The position numbers and the translations under genes are program-made. From the NCBI RefSeq assembly GCF_035917415.1, contig NZ_CP109073.1, positions 3,576,001 through 3,640,000 on the forward strand: a stretch of 64,000 nucleotides of DNA. Direction: 5' to 3'. The notes beneath the pieces are model-generated. The model worked only from the letters and a program-made list of their open reading frames with translations, ran no database searches and was not told the origin of the DNA. This document shows positions 43,190-52,643 of this stretch, in pieces. This DNA is from Streptomyces sp. NBC_01803. GTDB taxonomy: Bacteria > Actinomycetota > Actinomycetes > Streptomycetales > Streptomycetaceae. Within the stretch, counting starts at the first letter, position 1. Each line of letters opens with the position of its first letter.

Positions 43190-43235
43190 TTGACCGGAGC
43201 CGGTGCGCGGGGAGATATTAAACACATGATTAATA
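43190..43235 (+). promoter_or_regulatory. Promoter and overlapping AT-rich palindrome at the ABC exporter start
   Basis: TTGACC (43190-43195), 18 bases and GATATT (43214-43219) form a promoter whose predicted start is at the ATG (43226). TATTAA (43216-43221) and TTAATA (43230-43235) make a perfect inverted repeat with an eight-base centre that covers both the -10 and the start codon. This is the expected position for a repressor operator. Confidence 0.6.
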
Positions 43236-44026
43236 AAACGCGGAGGGGCGCCGGGGAACGGCGGGCCGAGGCGCCGCCCGCCGTGGCGGCGCGCGGGCTG
43301 CGGGTCGCGCGGGGTGGCGCCGAGGTGCTCAAGGGGCTGGACTTCACGGTGGAACGCGGCAGCGTCACCGGGCTGCTCGGGCCGTCCGGGTGCGGGAAGA
43401 GCACCCTGATGCGGGCGGTCGTCGGCGCCCAGGCGAAGGTGACCGGCTCGCTGGAAGCGCTCGGCCGGCCGGCGGGCGGCCCGGAGCTGCGGCACCGACT
43501 CGGCTATGTCACGCAAGCGCCGTCGGTCTACTTGGACCTGACCATCCGGCAGAACCTCGACTACTACGCGGCCGTCCTCGGCGTCCCGCGCACGGGGCGG
43601 CGGGCCGCCGTCGACGCGGCGCTCGCCGACGTGGACCTGACCGCCCGCGCCGACGCCCTGGCCGCCAACCTCTCGGGCGGCCAGCGCTCCCGCGTCTCGC
43701 TCGCCGTCGCCCTGCTCGGTACCCCCGAGCTGCTGGTGCTGGACGAGCCGACCGTCGGCCTGGACCCGGTGCTGCGGCGCGGCCTGTGGGAGCTGTTCCA
43801 CCGGCTCGCCGCCGAGCGCGGTACGACGCTGCTGATCTCGTCGCACGTGATGGACGAGGCCGACCGCTGCGACCGGCTGCTGCTCATGCGCGCCGGCCGG
43901 ATTCTCGCCGAGGGGACCCCGCACGAGCTGCGCCGGCGGACGGGCGGGGCCTCGGTGGAGGAGGCGTTCCTGCGGCTGGTGGACGCGGACGCGAGGCTGG
44001 ACGAGACGGAGATGATCACCCGATGA
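43226..44026 (+). CDS. ABC-2-type exporter ATP-binding protein
   Basis: 266 residues. Walker [10 protein letters not shown], signature [16 protein letters not shown], Walker [15 protein letters not shown] and switch [11 protein letters not shown]. The layout is that of drug-exporter (DrrA-like) ATPases. The first four codons are unusually AT-rich because they overlap the palindrome. It overlaps the permease by ATGA. A TetR gene is encoded 1.1 kb away on the other strand. Confidence 0.93.
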   Translation: MINKTRRGAGERRAEAPPAVAARGLRVARGGAEVLKGLDFTVERGSVTGLLGPSGCGKSTLMRAVVGAQAKVTGSLEALGRPAGGPELRHRLGYVTQAPSVYLDLTIRQNLDYYAAVLGVPRTGRRAAVDAALADVDLTARADALAANLSGGQRSRVSLAVALLGTPELLVLDEPTVGLDPVLRRGLWELFHRLAAERGTTLLISSHVMDEADRCDRLLLMRAGRILAEGTPHELRRRTGGASVEEAFLRLVDADARLDETEMITR

Positions 44027-44760
44027 ACGCGACCCGGACCCTCGCCACCGCCCGGCGCGTGCTGCGGCAGCTCCGCCACGACCCGCGCACGATCGCGCTG
44101 TTGCTGCTGGTGCCCGTATTGCTGCTGGTGCTGCTGTATTACGTCTACGACGCCGACCGCGACTCGTTCGACTTCATCGGCTCCTCGCTGCTAGGGATCT
44201 TCCCGATGGTGACCATGTTCCTGGTCACGTCGATCGCCACGCTGCGGGAGCGCACCTCGGGCACGCTGGAGCGGCTGATGACCATGCCGCTGGGGCGCGG
44301 CGACCTGATCGCCGGGTACGCGCTGGCCTTCGGGGTCTTCGCGGTCGCCCAGGCCGGCCTGGCCACGGGCGTGGCGCTGTGGTTCCTGGACCTGGACATC
44401 GCGGGCTCGCCCTGGCTGCTGCTGCTCGTCGCGCTGCTCAACGCGCTGCTGGGCACGGCGCTCGGCCTGTTCGTCTCGGCGTTCGCCGCCTCGGAGTTCC
44501 AGGCGGTGCAGTTCATGCCCGCGATGATCTTCCCGCAACTGCTGCTGTGCGGCCTCTTCGCGCCGCGCGACACGATGCAGCCGGTGCTGGAGTACGCCTC
44601 CGACGTGCTGCCCATGTCGTACTCGGTGGACGGCATGACGGAGGTTCTGCACAGCACGGACGTCACCGGCGACTTCGTCCGGGACGTGATCGTGGTCACG
44701 GCGGTGGCGCTGGGAGTCCTGGCCCTGGGCGCGGTGACGCTGCGCCGCCGCACGGCCTAG
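44023..44760 (+). CDS. ABC-2-type exporter permease
   Basis: 245 residues with six membrane helices (for example [20 protein letters not shown] and [20 protein letters not shown]) and the ABC-2 hallmark [19 protein letters not shown]. Partner of the preceding ATPase; together they should export a lipophilic compound. Substrate unknown. The TAG stop is contained in a ten-base direct repeat (CGGCCTAGCC, 44753-44772). Confidence 0.93.
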   Translation: MNATRTLATARRVLRQLRHDPRTIALLLLVPVLLLVLLYYVYDADRDSFDFIGSSLLGIFPMVTMFLVTSIATLRERTSGTLERLMTMPLGRGDLIAGYALAFGVFAVAQAGLATGVALWFLDLDIAGSPWLLLLVALLNALLGTALGLFVSAFAASEFQAVQFMPAMIFPQLLLCGLFAPRDTMQPVLEYASDVLPMSYSVDGMTEVLHSTDVTGDFVRDVIVVTAVALGVLALGAVTLRRRTA

Positions 44761-44772
44761 CCCGGCCTAGCC
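44753..44772. repeat. 10-bp direct repeat across exporter permease stop
   Basis: CGGCCTAGCC twice in tandem; the first copy contains the TAG stop codon. Confidence 0.75.
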
Positions 44773-45353
44773 CCGCGACGGCCCGGCCGGGCGGGGCCTC
44801 TTGGCGCCCGCCGCTGCCCGGCCGTCGTCCCGGTGGTGACCGTCGCCTTCCGGTCCGGGCGGGTCCGTCGCGTGACCGTCGGCCCTCGGGCCGGTCGCGG
44901 GTCGACGTCCCCGCCTTCCGGCGGGGGCTTCACCGTTCGGGCCGGGCGACGTTCTCCTGGTGTCCGGCGTGGGTCGGCCGGCGGTGGGGGCTTGGGTGGC
45001 TCCGCCTCCCATGGCTCGTGCCCGCCAGTCGGTTCGTAGCCGTAGCCGTAGCCGTAGCCGAGGCCGAGGCCGAGGCCGACGCCCCGCGGGCCGGGGGTCC
45101 CGGGAGGTCCCGTGCGTGATCGCCGCATCCCGAGGCAGGTCGCGGGCCGCGGTGCCCGAACCCCTTCGGCGGCGTCCCGGGTCGTTCGGTCCGGGCGCGT
45201 TCGCCTCGTGGTCGCCGTCACCCGCGCGTCGTCGGCGCCGTGGTGGCTCCGGCCCTGACGGCCGTGCTCGTGGGTCGGCTCGGGCCGGGACCACCGCCGT
45301 TCCGCGGCGCGTGCCCGGCCGGGGCCTCGTGGCCTGCCGGGCACGTCCGCCGG
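44773..45353. other. Non-coding stretch with microsatellites
   Basis: About 580 bases with no protein that I can support on either strand; open frames here are compositionally biased shadows. GTAGCC is repeated about four times and then GAGGCC about three times at 45036-45085. The region separates the exporter from the convergent ppx gene. Nothing else is recognised. Confidence 0.6.
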
Positions 45354-46286
45354 TCAGGCGGGGCGCATGTGGTCCAGGTTGCGGAGGATCACGCCCTCGC
45401 GCAGGGCCCAGGGGCAGATCTCCAGGGTTTCCACGCCGAACAGGTCCATCGTCGCCTCAGCCACCAGCGCGCCCGCCAGGAGTTGGTGGGCCCGGCCCTC
45501 GGAGACGCCGGGGAGCTCGCGGCGTTCCCGTACGGACAGCTCCGCCAGCTTCGGGCCCCAGACGCGCAGGTCCTGGCGGCTCAACTCCCGCCGGAGGTAC
45601 AGGCCGTCGCCCGTGCGGGCCGCGCCGGCGATTCTCGCGAGCTGTTTGAACGTCTTCGATGTGCCCACCACCCGGTCCGGCGTCCCGAAGCGGGCGAAGT
45701 CGCCGACCACGCCCGCGATCCCGGAGCGCACGTCGCGCCGCAGCGACCGTACGTCCGCCGAAGACGGCGGGTCGCCGGGGAGCCGGGACGCCGTCAGGCG
45801 GCCCGCGCCGAGGGGGAGCGAGGCCGCCACGTCCGGGGCCTCGTCCACGCCGAGCGCGATCTCCAGCGAGCCGCCGCCGATGTCGAACATCAGCAGCCGC
45901 CCCGCCGACCAGCCCAGCCACCGCCGCGCCGCCAGGAACGTCAACCGGGCCTCCTCGGCCCCCGAGAGCACCTGGAGCTCCGCCCCGGTCTCCTCGGCCA
46001 CCCGCGCCAGGACGGCGTCCGCGTTGGTCGCCTCCCGCACCGCGGACGTCGCGAACGGCAGCAGCTCCGCGACGCCTTGGTCCTCCGCTACCTCCAGCCC
46101 CTCCCGGACCGTGGCCACCAGCCGGTCCACACCCTCCGCGCCGATCGCGCCGTCCTCGTCCAGCAACTCGGCGAGCCGCAGCTCCGCCTTGTGCGAGTAC
46201 GCGGGCAGCGGGCGTGCACCGGGGTGCGCGTCGACGACCAGCAGGTGGACGGTATTGGAACCCACGTCGAGAACACCGAGCCTCAT
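45354..46286 (-). CDS. Exopolyphosphatase / guanosine pentaphosphatase family protein
   Basis: 310 residues, Ppx/GppA family, ASKHA fold. [19 protein letters not shown] at the start, [12 protein letters not shown], the phosphate loop [15 protein letters not shown] and [12 protein letters not shown]. This short actinobacterial form lacks the C-terminal HD-like extension of E. coli Ppx. Expected to act on polyphosphate or pppGpp. ATG complement at 46284-46286. The promoter is back-to-back with that of the next gene. Confidence 0.92.
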   Translation of the reverse strand: MRLGVLDVGSNTVHLLVVDAHPGARPLPAYSHKAELRLAELLDEDGAIGAEGVDRLVATVREGLEVAEDQGVAELLPFATSAVREATNADAVLARVAEETGAELQVLSGAEEARLTFLAARRWLGWSAGRLLMFDIGGGSLEIALGVDEAPDVAASLPLGAGRLTASRLPGDPPSSADVRSLRRDVRSGIAGVVGDFARFGTPDRVVGTSKTFKQLARIAGAARTGDGLYLRRELSRQDLRVWGPKLAELSVRERRELPGVSEGRAHQLLAGALVAEATMDLFGVETLEICPWALREGVILRNLDHMRPA

Positions 46287-46294
46287 GAACGTCA

Positions 46295-46316
46295 ACGCTA
46301 CCCCGCCCTCTACCCT
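46295..46316. promoter_or_regulatory. Compact divergent -10 pair between ppx and the cysteine-rich gene
   Basis: TAGCGT on the minus strand (46295-46300) lies eight bases before the ppx ATG; TACCCT on the plus strand (46311-46316) lies six bases before GTG 46323. Only 36 bases separate the two start codons, so both mRNAs should be leaderless and the two polymerases would overlap. Confidence 0.6.
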
Positions 46317-46322
46317 GGCGGT

Positions 46323-47249
46323 GTGGCGAAGACGAAGAGGGCGAAGCCGGGCAGAACAGCCAAGCCGGCCAAGGCGGTCACGGTCGTCGAACAGCTCGAC
46401 GGCGCGCGGCGCAGGGCGGCCGGGGACGAGGTGGCGCTCGATCACGCGCGGGCGTGGATCGAGTTCCCCGACCCCGCCGACGCCGAGCAGGTGTTCCGCT
46501 GCGACCTCACCTGGCTGACTTCCCGCTGGCAGTGCGTCTTCGGGCGCGGCTGCCAGGGCATCGAAGCCGGCCGCGCCGACGACGGCTGCTGCACCCTCGG
46601 GGCGCACTTCTCCGACGAGGACGACGAACGCCGGGTGGCCGGGCACGCCGCCCGGCTGACGCCCGAGACCTGGCAGTTCCACGCCGCGGGCACCGGCGAG
46701 GGCGGCTGGGTCGAGCTGGACGACGAGGGCGAACGCCGCACCCGTCGCCACGAGGGCGCCTGCATTTTCCTCAACCGGCCCGGATTCCCCGGCGGCTCGG
46801 GCTGCTCGCTGCACACCCTGGCCCTGCGCGAGGGCCGCGAGCCGCTGGAGACCAAGCCCGACGTCTGCTGGCAGCTCCCGGTCCGGCGGACGTACGAGTG
46901 GGTGGAACAGCCGGACGGCGAGCAGCTCCTGTACGTGTCGATCGGCGAGTACGACCGGCGCGGTTGGGGTTCGGGCGGTCACGATCTGCACTGGTGGTGC
47001 ACCGGCGCGCCCGCCGCGCACGGCGCGAGTGAGCCGCTGTATGTCACGTATCGCCCCGAGTTGACCGAGCTGATGGGCAAGGAGGGATACGACCGGCTCG
47101 CCGACCTGTGCGCCACGCGCCTGGCCGCCCAGACCGCCGTGCTCCCCGCCGGGGTCAGGCCGCTGCCGCTCCTCGCGTCGCATCCCGCCGACCCGGAGCA
47201 TGGGCCGGAGCGCGGCCCGGAACCCGGGCCGGAGCGCTCAGATGTGTGA
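46323..47249 (+). CDS. Cysteine-rich conserved protein (DUF3109/YkgJ-like cluster-binding)
   Basis: 308 residues from GTG 46323. Cysteines are spread as [43 protein letters not shown] and [12 protein letters not shown], the spacing of iron-sulfur or zinc cluster proteins related to YkgJ. A basic N-terminus and a Pro/Glu-rich tail flank the core. No enzyme activity is known. It is divergent from ppx. Confidence 0.78.
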   Translation: MAKTKRAKPGRTAKPAKAVTVVEQLDGARRRAAGDEVALDHARAWIEFPDPADAEQVFRCDLTWLTSRWQCVFGRGCQGIEAGRADDGCCTLGAHFSDEDDERRVAGHAARLTPETWQFHAAGTGEGGWVELDDEGERRTRRHEGACIFLNRPGFPGGSGCSLHTLALREGREPLETKPDVCWQLPVRRTYEWVEQPDGEQLLYVSIGEYDRRGWGSGGHDLHWWCTGAPAAHGASEPLYVTYRPELTELMGKEGYDRLADLCATRLAAQTAVLPAGVRPLPLLASHPADPEHGPERGPEPGPERSDV

Positions 47250-47275
47250 CAAATCACAGCCGGACGGAAAACGTA

Positions 47276-47294
47276 TTAGGTAAGCCTCAGCTAA
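47276..47294 (+). promoter_or_regulatory. Iron box (DmdR-type) upstream of efeO
   Basis: TTAGGTAAGCCTCAGCTAA matches the Streptomyces iron-box pattern TTAGGTTAGGCTCACCTAA at 16 of 19 positions. It lies 49 bases before the efeO ATG. A TAAATT at 47292-47297 may be the -10, which the repressor would cover. Confidence 0.8.
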
Positions 47295-47343
47295 ATTAGG
47301 GCCGCCTTACCCACATCGTGGCGCCTTCACGTCTGGAGCACAT

Positions 47344-48483
47344 ATGAGAGCGGCCCGCATCCCCGGTGTCATAGTCACCGCGGTCGCCCTGACCGCGGTC
47401 GTCGGCTGCACCGAGCAGAGCGACGCGGACGCGGAGGGCGAGGGGACGATCTCCGTGACCGCCTCGGACGACTCCTGTGAGGTCTCGGCGACCGAATTCC
47501 CCGCCGGTGTCGTGGAGCTGGCCATCCAGAACGACGGCTCGAAGGTCACCGAGGTCTACATCTACGCCCCCGGCGACCGGATCGTGACCGAGCGCGAGAA
47601 CATCGGCCCCGGCACCTCCGCCACCATCACCGCCGAGGTCTCCGCCGGTTCGTACCAGATCGCCTGCAAGCCCGGCATGGTCGGCGACGGCATCCGCCAG
47701 GACGTGACCGCCACCGGCGACAGCACCGAGGCCGAGATCGCGCCCGAACTGGCCGACGCCGTCGCCGAGTACCGCGCCTACGTGCAGGCCCAGGCCGACG
47801 AAACGCTGCCGCTGGTCCACGAGTTCCGCGACGCCGTCGAGGCCGGCGACATCGAGGCCGCCCGGGCCGCCTACGCCATCTCCCGGATCGGCTGGGAGCG
47901 CACCGAGCCGGTCGCCGAGTCCTTCGGCGACATCGACCCCCTGGTCGACCTCCGCGAGGACGGCCTGGAGGAGGGCCAGGACTGGACCGGCTGGCACCGG
48001 CTGGAGTGGGCCCTGTGGGAGCAGGAGGAGATCACCGACGAGGACCGCGCGCTCGCGGACCGGCTGGTGACCGACCTGGAGGACTGGCAGCGGCGCGTCG
48101 GCTCCGCCGAGATCACCCCGACCAGCATGGCCAACGGCGCCAAGGAGCTGCTGGACGAGGTGGCGACCGGCAAGGTCACCGGCGAGGAGGAGCGGTACAG
48201 CCACACGGACCTGGTCGACTTCCGGGCCAACGTGGAGGGCGCCGAGCAGGCGTACCTGCTGCTGAAGCCGACCGCCGCCGAGAACGACTCCGAGCTCACC
48301 GAGGAGCTGGACGCGGCGTTCGCGGACCTCTACGTGCTCCTGGAGGAGTACACCCAGAGCGACGACCCCTATGACTTCGTCTCCTACGACACGGTCGGCG
48401 ACGCCGAGCGCCGGACGCTCTCCGACGCGGTCAACGCCCTCGCGGAGCCGCTGTCGAACCTCGCCGCCGCCGTGGTCGTCTAG
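47344..48483 (+). CDS. efeO: Iron uptake lipoprotein EfeO
   Basis: 379 residues. Lipoprotein signal ending at Cys22 (VTAVALTAVVGC). Cupredoxin-like domain follows (residues 35-120), then the M75 peptidase-like helical domain with the metal motif WHRLEWALWE. EfeO binds iron outside the membrane and works with EfeU and EfeB. First gene of an efeO-efeB-efeU operon controlled by an iron box. GGAG precedes the ATG. Confidence 0.93.
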   Translation: MRAARIPGVIVTAVALTAVVGCTEQSDADAEGEGTISVTASDDSCEVSATEFPAGVVELAIQNDGSKVTEVYIYAPGDRIVTERENIGPGTSATITAEVSAGSYQIACKPGMVGDGIRQDVTATGDSTEAEIAPELADAVAEYRAYVQAQADETLPLVHEFRDAVEAGDIEAARAAYAISRIGWERTEPVAESFGDIDPLVDLREDGLEEGQDWTGWHRLEWALWEQEEITDEDRALADRLVTDLEDWQRRVGSAEITPTSMANGAKELLDEVATGKVTGEEERYSHTDLVDFRANVEGAEQAYLLLKPTAAENDSELTEELDAAFADLYVLLEEYTQSDDPYDFVSYDTVGDAERRTLSDAVNALAEPLSNLAAAVVV

Positions 48484-48522
48484 CCGGACCGGGCGGCATC
48501 CAACAGGACGGGAGGGCGGTCC

Positions 48523-49812
48523 ATGAGCGACACCGAGAGCACCGGAAACCGGGCCGGAACGGAAGAGAAGACCGGCTGGCGCAGCCCGTCCCGGCGGGCG
48601 CTGCTCGGCTGGGGCGGCGCCGGCATCGCGCTCGGCGCGGGCGCCGCCGGAGCCGCCGCGGCGGCCGTGGGCGGCGACGGCACGGACACGGCGGGACCGG
48701 TCGGCGAGGAGGTGCCGTTCCACGGCGCCCACCAGGCCGGGATCGCCACTCCCGTCCAGGACCGCCTGCACTTCGCCGCGTTCGACGTCGGCACCGACGA
48801 TCCGGCCGAGCTGGCCGAGCTGCTGAAGGACTGGTCGCGGGCCGCCGAGCTGATGACGGCCGGCGCCACCGTCGGCGCGGGCGCGGCCGGCGGCACGCCC
48901 GAGGCCCCGCCGGACGACACCGGCGAGGCCCTCGGGCTGCCCCCGTCCCGCCTCACGCTCACCATCGGCTACGGCCCGACCCTCTTCACCAAGGACGGCA
49001 CCGACCGCTTCGGCATCGCCGACCGCAGACCCGAGGCGCTCATCGACCTGCCGCGCTTCCCCGGCGACAACCTCGACCCGGCCCGCAGCGGCGGCGACCT
49101 GTGCGTCCAGGCGTGCGCCGACGATCCGCAGGTCGCCGTGCACGCCATCCGCAACCTGGCCCGGCTCGGCTTCGGCAAGGTCTCCGTCCGCTGGTCCCAG
49201 CTCGGCTTCGGCAAGACGTCGTCCACCACCCCCGAGGCCCAGACCCCGCGCAACCTCATGGGCTTCAAGGACGGCACCCGCAACATCGCCGGCACCGACA
49301 CCGACGCCCTCGGCCAGGACGTCTGGGTCGCGGCGCCGGACGGCCCGGAGTGGATGACGGGCGGCTCCTACCTCGTGGCGCGCCGCATCCGGATGCACAT
49401 CGAGACCTGGGACCGCACCTCGCTCGCCGAGCAGGAGTCGATCATCGGCCGGGACAAGGGCGAGGGCGCCCCGATCGGCGGGACGCGCGAGCGCGACGAG
49501 CCCGACCTCCAGGCGATGCTCCCCACCGCCCACGTCAGGCTCGCCCACCCGGACAGCAACAGCGGCGCGCGGATGCTGCGCCGCGGCTACTCGTTCACCG
49601 ACGGGACGGACGGCCTCGGCCGGCTCGACGCCGGCCTGTTCTTCCTCGCCTACCAGCGCGACCCCAGGACGGGCTTCGTCCCGGTCCAGCAGTCGCTGGC
49701 CCGCGCGGACGTCCTCAACGAGTACATCCAGCACGTCGGTTCCGCTGTCTTCGCGATCCCGCCCGGCGTCCGGGACACCGATGACTGGTGGGGAAAGGGG
49801 CTGTTCTCCTGA
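48523..49812 (+). CDS. efeB: Deferrochelatase/peroxidase EfeB (DyP-type), Tat-exported
   Basis: 429 residues. A Tat signal (SPSRRALLGWGGAGIALGAG) near residues 22-41 predicts folded, haem-loaded export. DyP motif GFKDGTRN and the proximal haem histidine region HVRLAHPDSN are present. In the Efe system it extracts iron from haem or oxidises ferrous iron. GGGAGG precedes ATG 48523. One-base overlap with efeU. Confidence 0.94.
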   Translation: MSDTESTGNRAGTEEKTGWRSPSRRALLGWGGAGIALGAGAAGAAAAAVGGDGTDTAGPVGEEVPFHGAHQAGIATPVQDRLHFAAFDVGTDDPAELAELLKDWSRAAELMTAGATVGAGAAGGTPEAPPDDTGEALGLPPSRLTLTIGYGPTLFTKDGTDRFGIADRRPEALIDLPRFPGDNLDPARSGGDLCVQACADDPQVAVHAIRNLARLGFGKVSVRWSQLGFGKTSSTTPEAQTPRNLMGFKDGTRNIAGTDTDALGQDVWVAAPDGPEWMTGGSYLVARRIRMHIETWDRTSLAEQESIIGRDKGEGAPIGGTRERDEPDLQAMLPTAHVRLAHPDSNSGARMLRRGYSFTDGTDGLGRLDAGLFFLAYQRDPRTGFVPVQQSLARADVLNEYIQHVGSAVFAIPPGVRDTDDWWGKGLFS

Positions 49813-50684
49813 TGTTCGCCAACTACCTGATCGGGCTGCGCGAGGGACTGGAGGCCGCGCTCGTCGTCAGCATCCTCATCGCCTACCTGGTGAAGACCGG
49901 CCGACGCGAGGCGCTGCTTCCGGTGTGGACCGGCGTCGGCATCGCGGTCGCCATCAGCCTGGCGTTCGGCGCGACGCTCCAGTTCGGCTCGCGGCAGCTC
50001 ACCTTCGAGGCGCAGGAGCTCCTCGGCGGCAGTCTGTCGATCATCGCCGTCGGCCTGGTCACCTGGATGGTCTTCTGGATGCGGCGCACCGCCCGCCACC
50101 TCAAGGCCGAACTGCACGGCAAGCTCGACGAGGCGCTCGCCATCGGCACCGGCGCCCTGGTCCTCACCGCCTTCCTGGCCGTCGGCCGGGAGGGCCTGGA
50201 GACGGCGCTGTTCATCTGGGCGGCGGTCGACGCCACGGGCAACGGCACCGACCCGCTGATCGGCGCGGTCCTCGGCCTCCTGACGGCGGTGGCGCTGGGC
50301 TGGCTGTTCTACACGGGCGCGGTGCGGATCAACCTCGCCACGTTCTTCACCTGGACCGGCGGCGCGCTGATCGTCGTCGCGGCGGGCGTCCTGGCGTACG
50401 GCTTCCACGACCTCCAGGAGGCCGAGTTCCTGCCGGGTCTGTCCACCAAGGCGTTCGACATCAGCGAACAGATCCCGCCGGACAGCTGGTACGGCACCCT
50501 GCTGAAGGGCACGGTGAACTTCCAGCCCGACCCGACCGTCCTCCAGGTCGTGATGTGGACGCTGTACCTCGTCCCGGTGCTCGTGCTGTACTTCCGGCCC
50601 TCGCCGGGAAAGCAGCCCCCGGCACCGGCCCCGGCGCCCGCGTCCGCGTCCGCGGCCGGCCAGGAGGCCACCGCGGCCGGCTGA
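49812..50684 (+). CDS. efeU: Iron permease EfeU
   Basis: 290 residues with seven membrane helices. The two REXXE-type motifs of FTR1-like ferric permeases are present: LREGLEAAL (helix 1) and GREGLETAL (helix 4). Last gene of the operon; it begins inside the efeB stop (TGATG). The C-terminal tail is Pro/Ala-rich. Confidence 0.94.
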   Translation: MFANYLIGLREGLEAALVVSILIAYLVKTGRREALLPVWTGVGIAVAISLAFGATLQFGSRQLTFEAQELLGGSLSIIAVGLVTWMVFWMRRTARHLKAELHGKLDEALAIGTGALVLTAFLAVGREGLETALFIWAAVDATGNGTDPLIGAVLGLLTAVALGWLFYTGAVRINLATFFTWTGGALIVVAAGVLAYGFHDLQEAEFLPGLSTKAFDISEQIPPDSWYGTLLKGTVNFQPDPTVLQVVMWTLYLVPVLVLYFRPSPGKQPPAPAPAPASASAAGQEATAAG

Positions 50685-50785
50685 GCGCCGTCTCGCATCC
50701 CGGTATCGGCGTCCCGAAAGCCGGGCGGGAGGCGTAGCCTCGGACGGGTAGCCGCACCGGCCTCCCCAGGAGAGGACACAAGATC

Positions 50786-52630
50786 ATGGCGACGCTGAGG
50801 TCCCGCACAGTCACCCACGGCCGCAACATGGCGGGCGCCCGCGCCCTCCTCCGGGCCGCCGGCGTAGCGCGTGAGGACTTCGGCAAGCCGATCATCGCCG
50901 TGGCCAACAGCTTCACCGAGTTCGTCCCCGGCCACACCCACCTCCAGCCGGTCGGCCGGATCGTCTCGGAGGCGATCGCGGCGGCGGGCGGCATCCCCCG
51001 CGAGTTCAACACGATCGCCGTCGACGACGGCATCGCCATGGGCCACGGTGGCATGCTCTACTCGCTGCCGTCCCGCGACCTGATCGCGGACTCCGTGGAG
51101 TACATGGTCGAGGCGCACTGCGCCGACGCCCTGATCTGCATCTCCAACTGCGACAAGATCACCCCGGGCATGCTGATGGCCGCCCTGCGGCTGAACATCC
51201 CGACCGTCTTCGTCTCCGGCGGCCCGATGGAGGCCGGCAAGACCACGCTGGTCGACGGCACGGTCCGCTCCAACCTGGATCTGATCTCCGCGATGTCCGA
51301 GGCGGTCGCCGACACCACGTCGGAGGAGGACCTGCTGCGCATCGAGGAAGCCGCCTGCCCCACCTGCGGCTCCTGTTCCGGCATGTTCACCGCCAACTCG
51401 ATGAACTGCCTGGTCGAGGCGCTGGGCCTGGCCCTCCCGGGCAACGGCTCGGTGCTCGCCACCCACACCGCCCGCCGCGCGTTGTACGAGGCGGCGGGCC
51501 GCACGGTGGTGGAGATCACCAAGCGGTTCTACGACCAGGACGACACCACGGTCCTGCCGCGCGCCCTCGCCGGCCGCGCCGCCTTCGAGAACGCGATGGC
51601 GCTCGACGTCGCCATGGGTGGCTCCACCAACACGGTGCTGCACCTGCTGGCCGCCGCCCAGGAGGCCGGACTCGACTACACCCTGAGCGACATCGACGCC
51701 GTCTCCCGCCGCGTGCCGTGCGTCTGCAAGGTCGCCCCCAACGGCGCTTACCACATGGAGGACGTCCACCGGGCCGGCGGTATCCCCGCCATCCTGGGTG
51801 AGCTCCACCGCGCCGGGCTGCTGAACGAGGACGTCCACACCGTCCACGCCGACTCGCTCGCCGAGTGGCTCAAGCGGTGGGACATCCGCGGCGGCTCGCC
51901 CTCGCCCGAGGCGGTCGAGATGTTCCACGCGGCCCCCGGCTGCGTCCGGTCCGCCACCGCCTTCTCGCAGTCCGAGCGGTGGGAGTCGCTGGACACCGAC
52001 GCCGGGAACGGCTGCATCCGCGACGTCGCGCACGCCTACTCCCAGGACGGCGGCCTCGCGGTCCTCCACGGCAACCTCGCGGCGGACGGCTGCGTCGTCA
52101 AGACGGCCGGCGTCGACCCGTCGATCTGGACCTTCGAGGGACCGGCCGTGGTCGTGGAGTCCCAGGAGGAGGCCGTTGACGCGATCCTCACCAAGCGCGT
52201 CACGGAGGGCGACGTCGTCGTCGTCCGCTACGAGGGCCCGCGCGGCGGCCCCGGCATGCAGGAGATGCTCTACCCCACGGCGTTCCTCAAGGGCCGCGGC
52301 CTGGGCGCCAAATGCGCGCTGATCACCGACGGCCGGTTCTCCGGCGGCACCTCCGGGCTGTCCATCGGCCACGTCTCGCCCGAGGCGGCGGCCGGCGGCA
52401 CCATCGCCCTGGTCCGCGACGGCGACCGGATCCGCATCGACATCCCCGGCCGGGCCATCGAGCTGCTGGTCCCCGAGGACGAGCTGGCCGCCCGCCGTGA
52501 GGCGCTCGCCGACCGGTACGCGCCGGTCGCCCGCGACCGCAAGGTGTCCCTGGCACTGCGCGCGTACGCGGCGATGGCCACCAGCGCGGACAAGGGCGCG
52601 GTCCGGGACGTCAGCAAGCTGGAGGGCTGA
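50786..52630 (+). CDS. ilvD: Dihydroxy-acid dehydratase
   Basis: 614 residues, [Fe-S] enzyme of isoleucine and valine synthesis. Cluster cysteines occur in [15 protein letters not shown] and [17 protein letters not shown]; other motifs are [20 protein letters not shown], and [28 protein letters not shown] precedes the ATG. Single gene, convergent with the kinase gene 13 bases downstream. Confidence 0.96.
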   Translation: MATLRSRTVTHGRNMAGARALLRAAGVAREDFGKPIIAVANSFTEFVPGHTHLQPVGRIVSEAIAAAGGIPREFNTIAVDDGIAMGHGGMLYSLPSRDLIADSVEYMVEAHCADALICISNCDKITPGMLMAALRLNIPTVFVSGGPMEAGKTTLVDGTVRSNLDLISAMSEAVADTTSEEDLLRIEEAACPTCGSCSGMFTANSMNCLVEALGLALPGNGSVLATHTARRALYEAAGRTVVEITKRFYDQDDTTVLPRALAGRAAFENAMALDVAMGGSTNTVLHLLAAAQEAGLDYTLSDIDAVSRRVPCVCKVAPNGAYHMEDVHRAGGIPAILGELHRAGLLNEDVHTVHADSLAEWLKRWDIRGGSPSPEAVEMFHAAPGCVRSATAFSQSERWESLDTDAGNGCIRDVAHAYSQDGGLAVLHGNLAADGCVVKTAGVDPSIWTFEGPAVVVESQEEAVDAILTKRVTEGDVVVVRYEGPRGGPGMQEMLYPTAFLKGRGLGAKCALITDGRFSGGTSGLSIGHVSPEAAAGGTIALVRDGDRIRIDIPGRAIELLVPEDELAARREALADRYAPVARDRKVSLALRAYAAMATSADKGAVRDVSKLEG

Positions 52631-52643
52631 CCGGCCGGGGGCC

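Noticed and set aside
44773..45353. Overlapping open frames of 175-229 codons on both strands
   Set aside because: They are dominated by Arg, Pro and Gly, contain microsatellite-derived repeats, and match no family; codon position bias is not gene-like.
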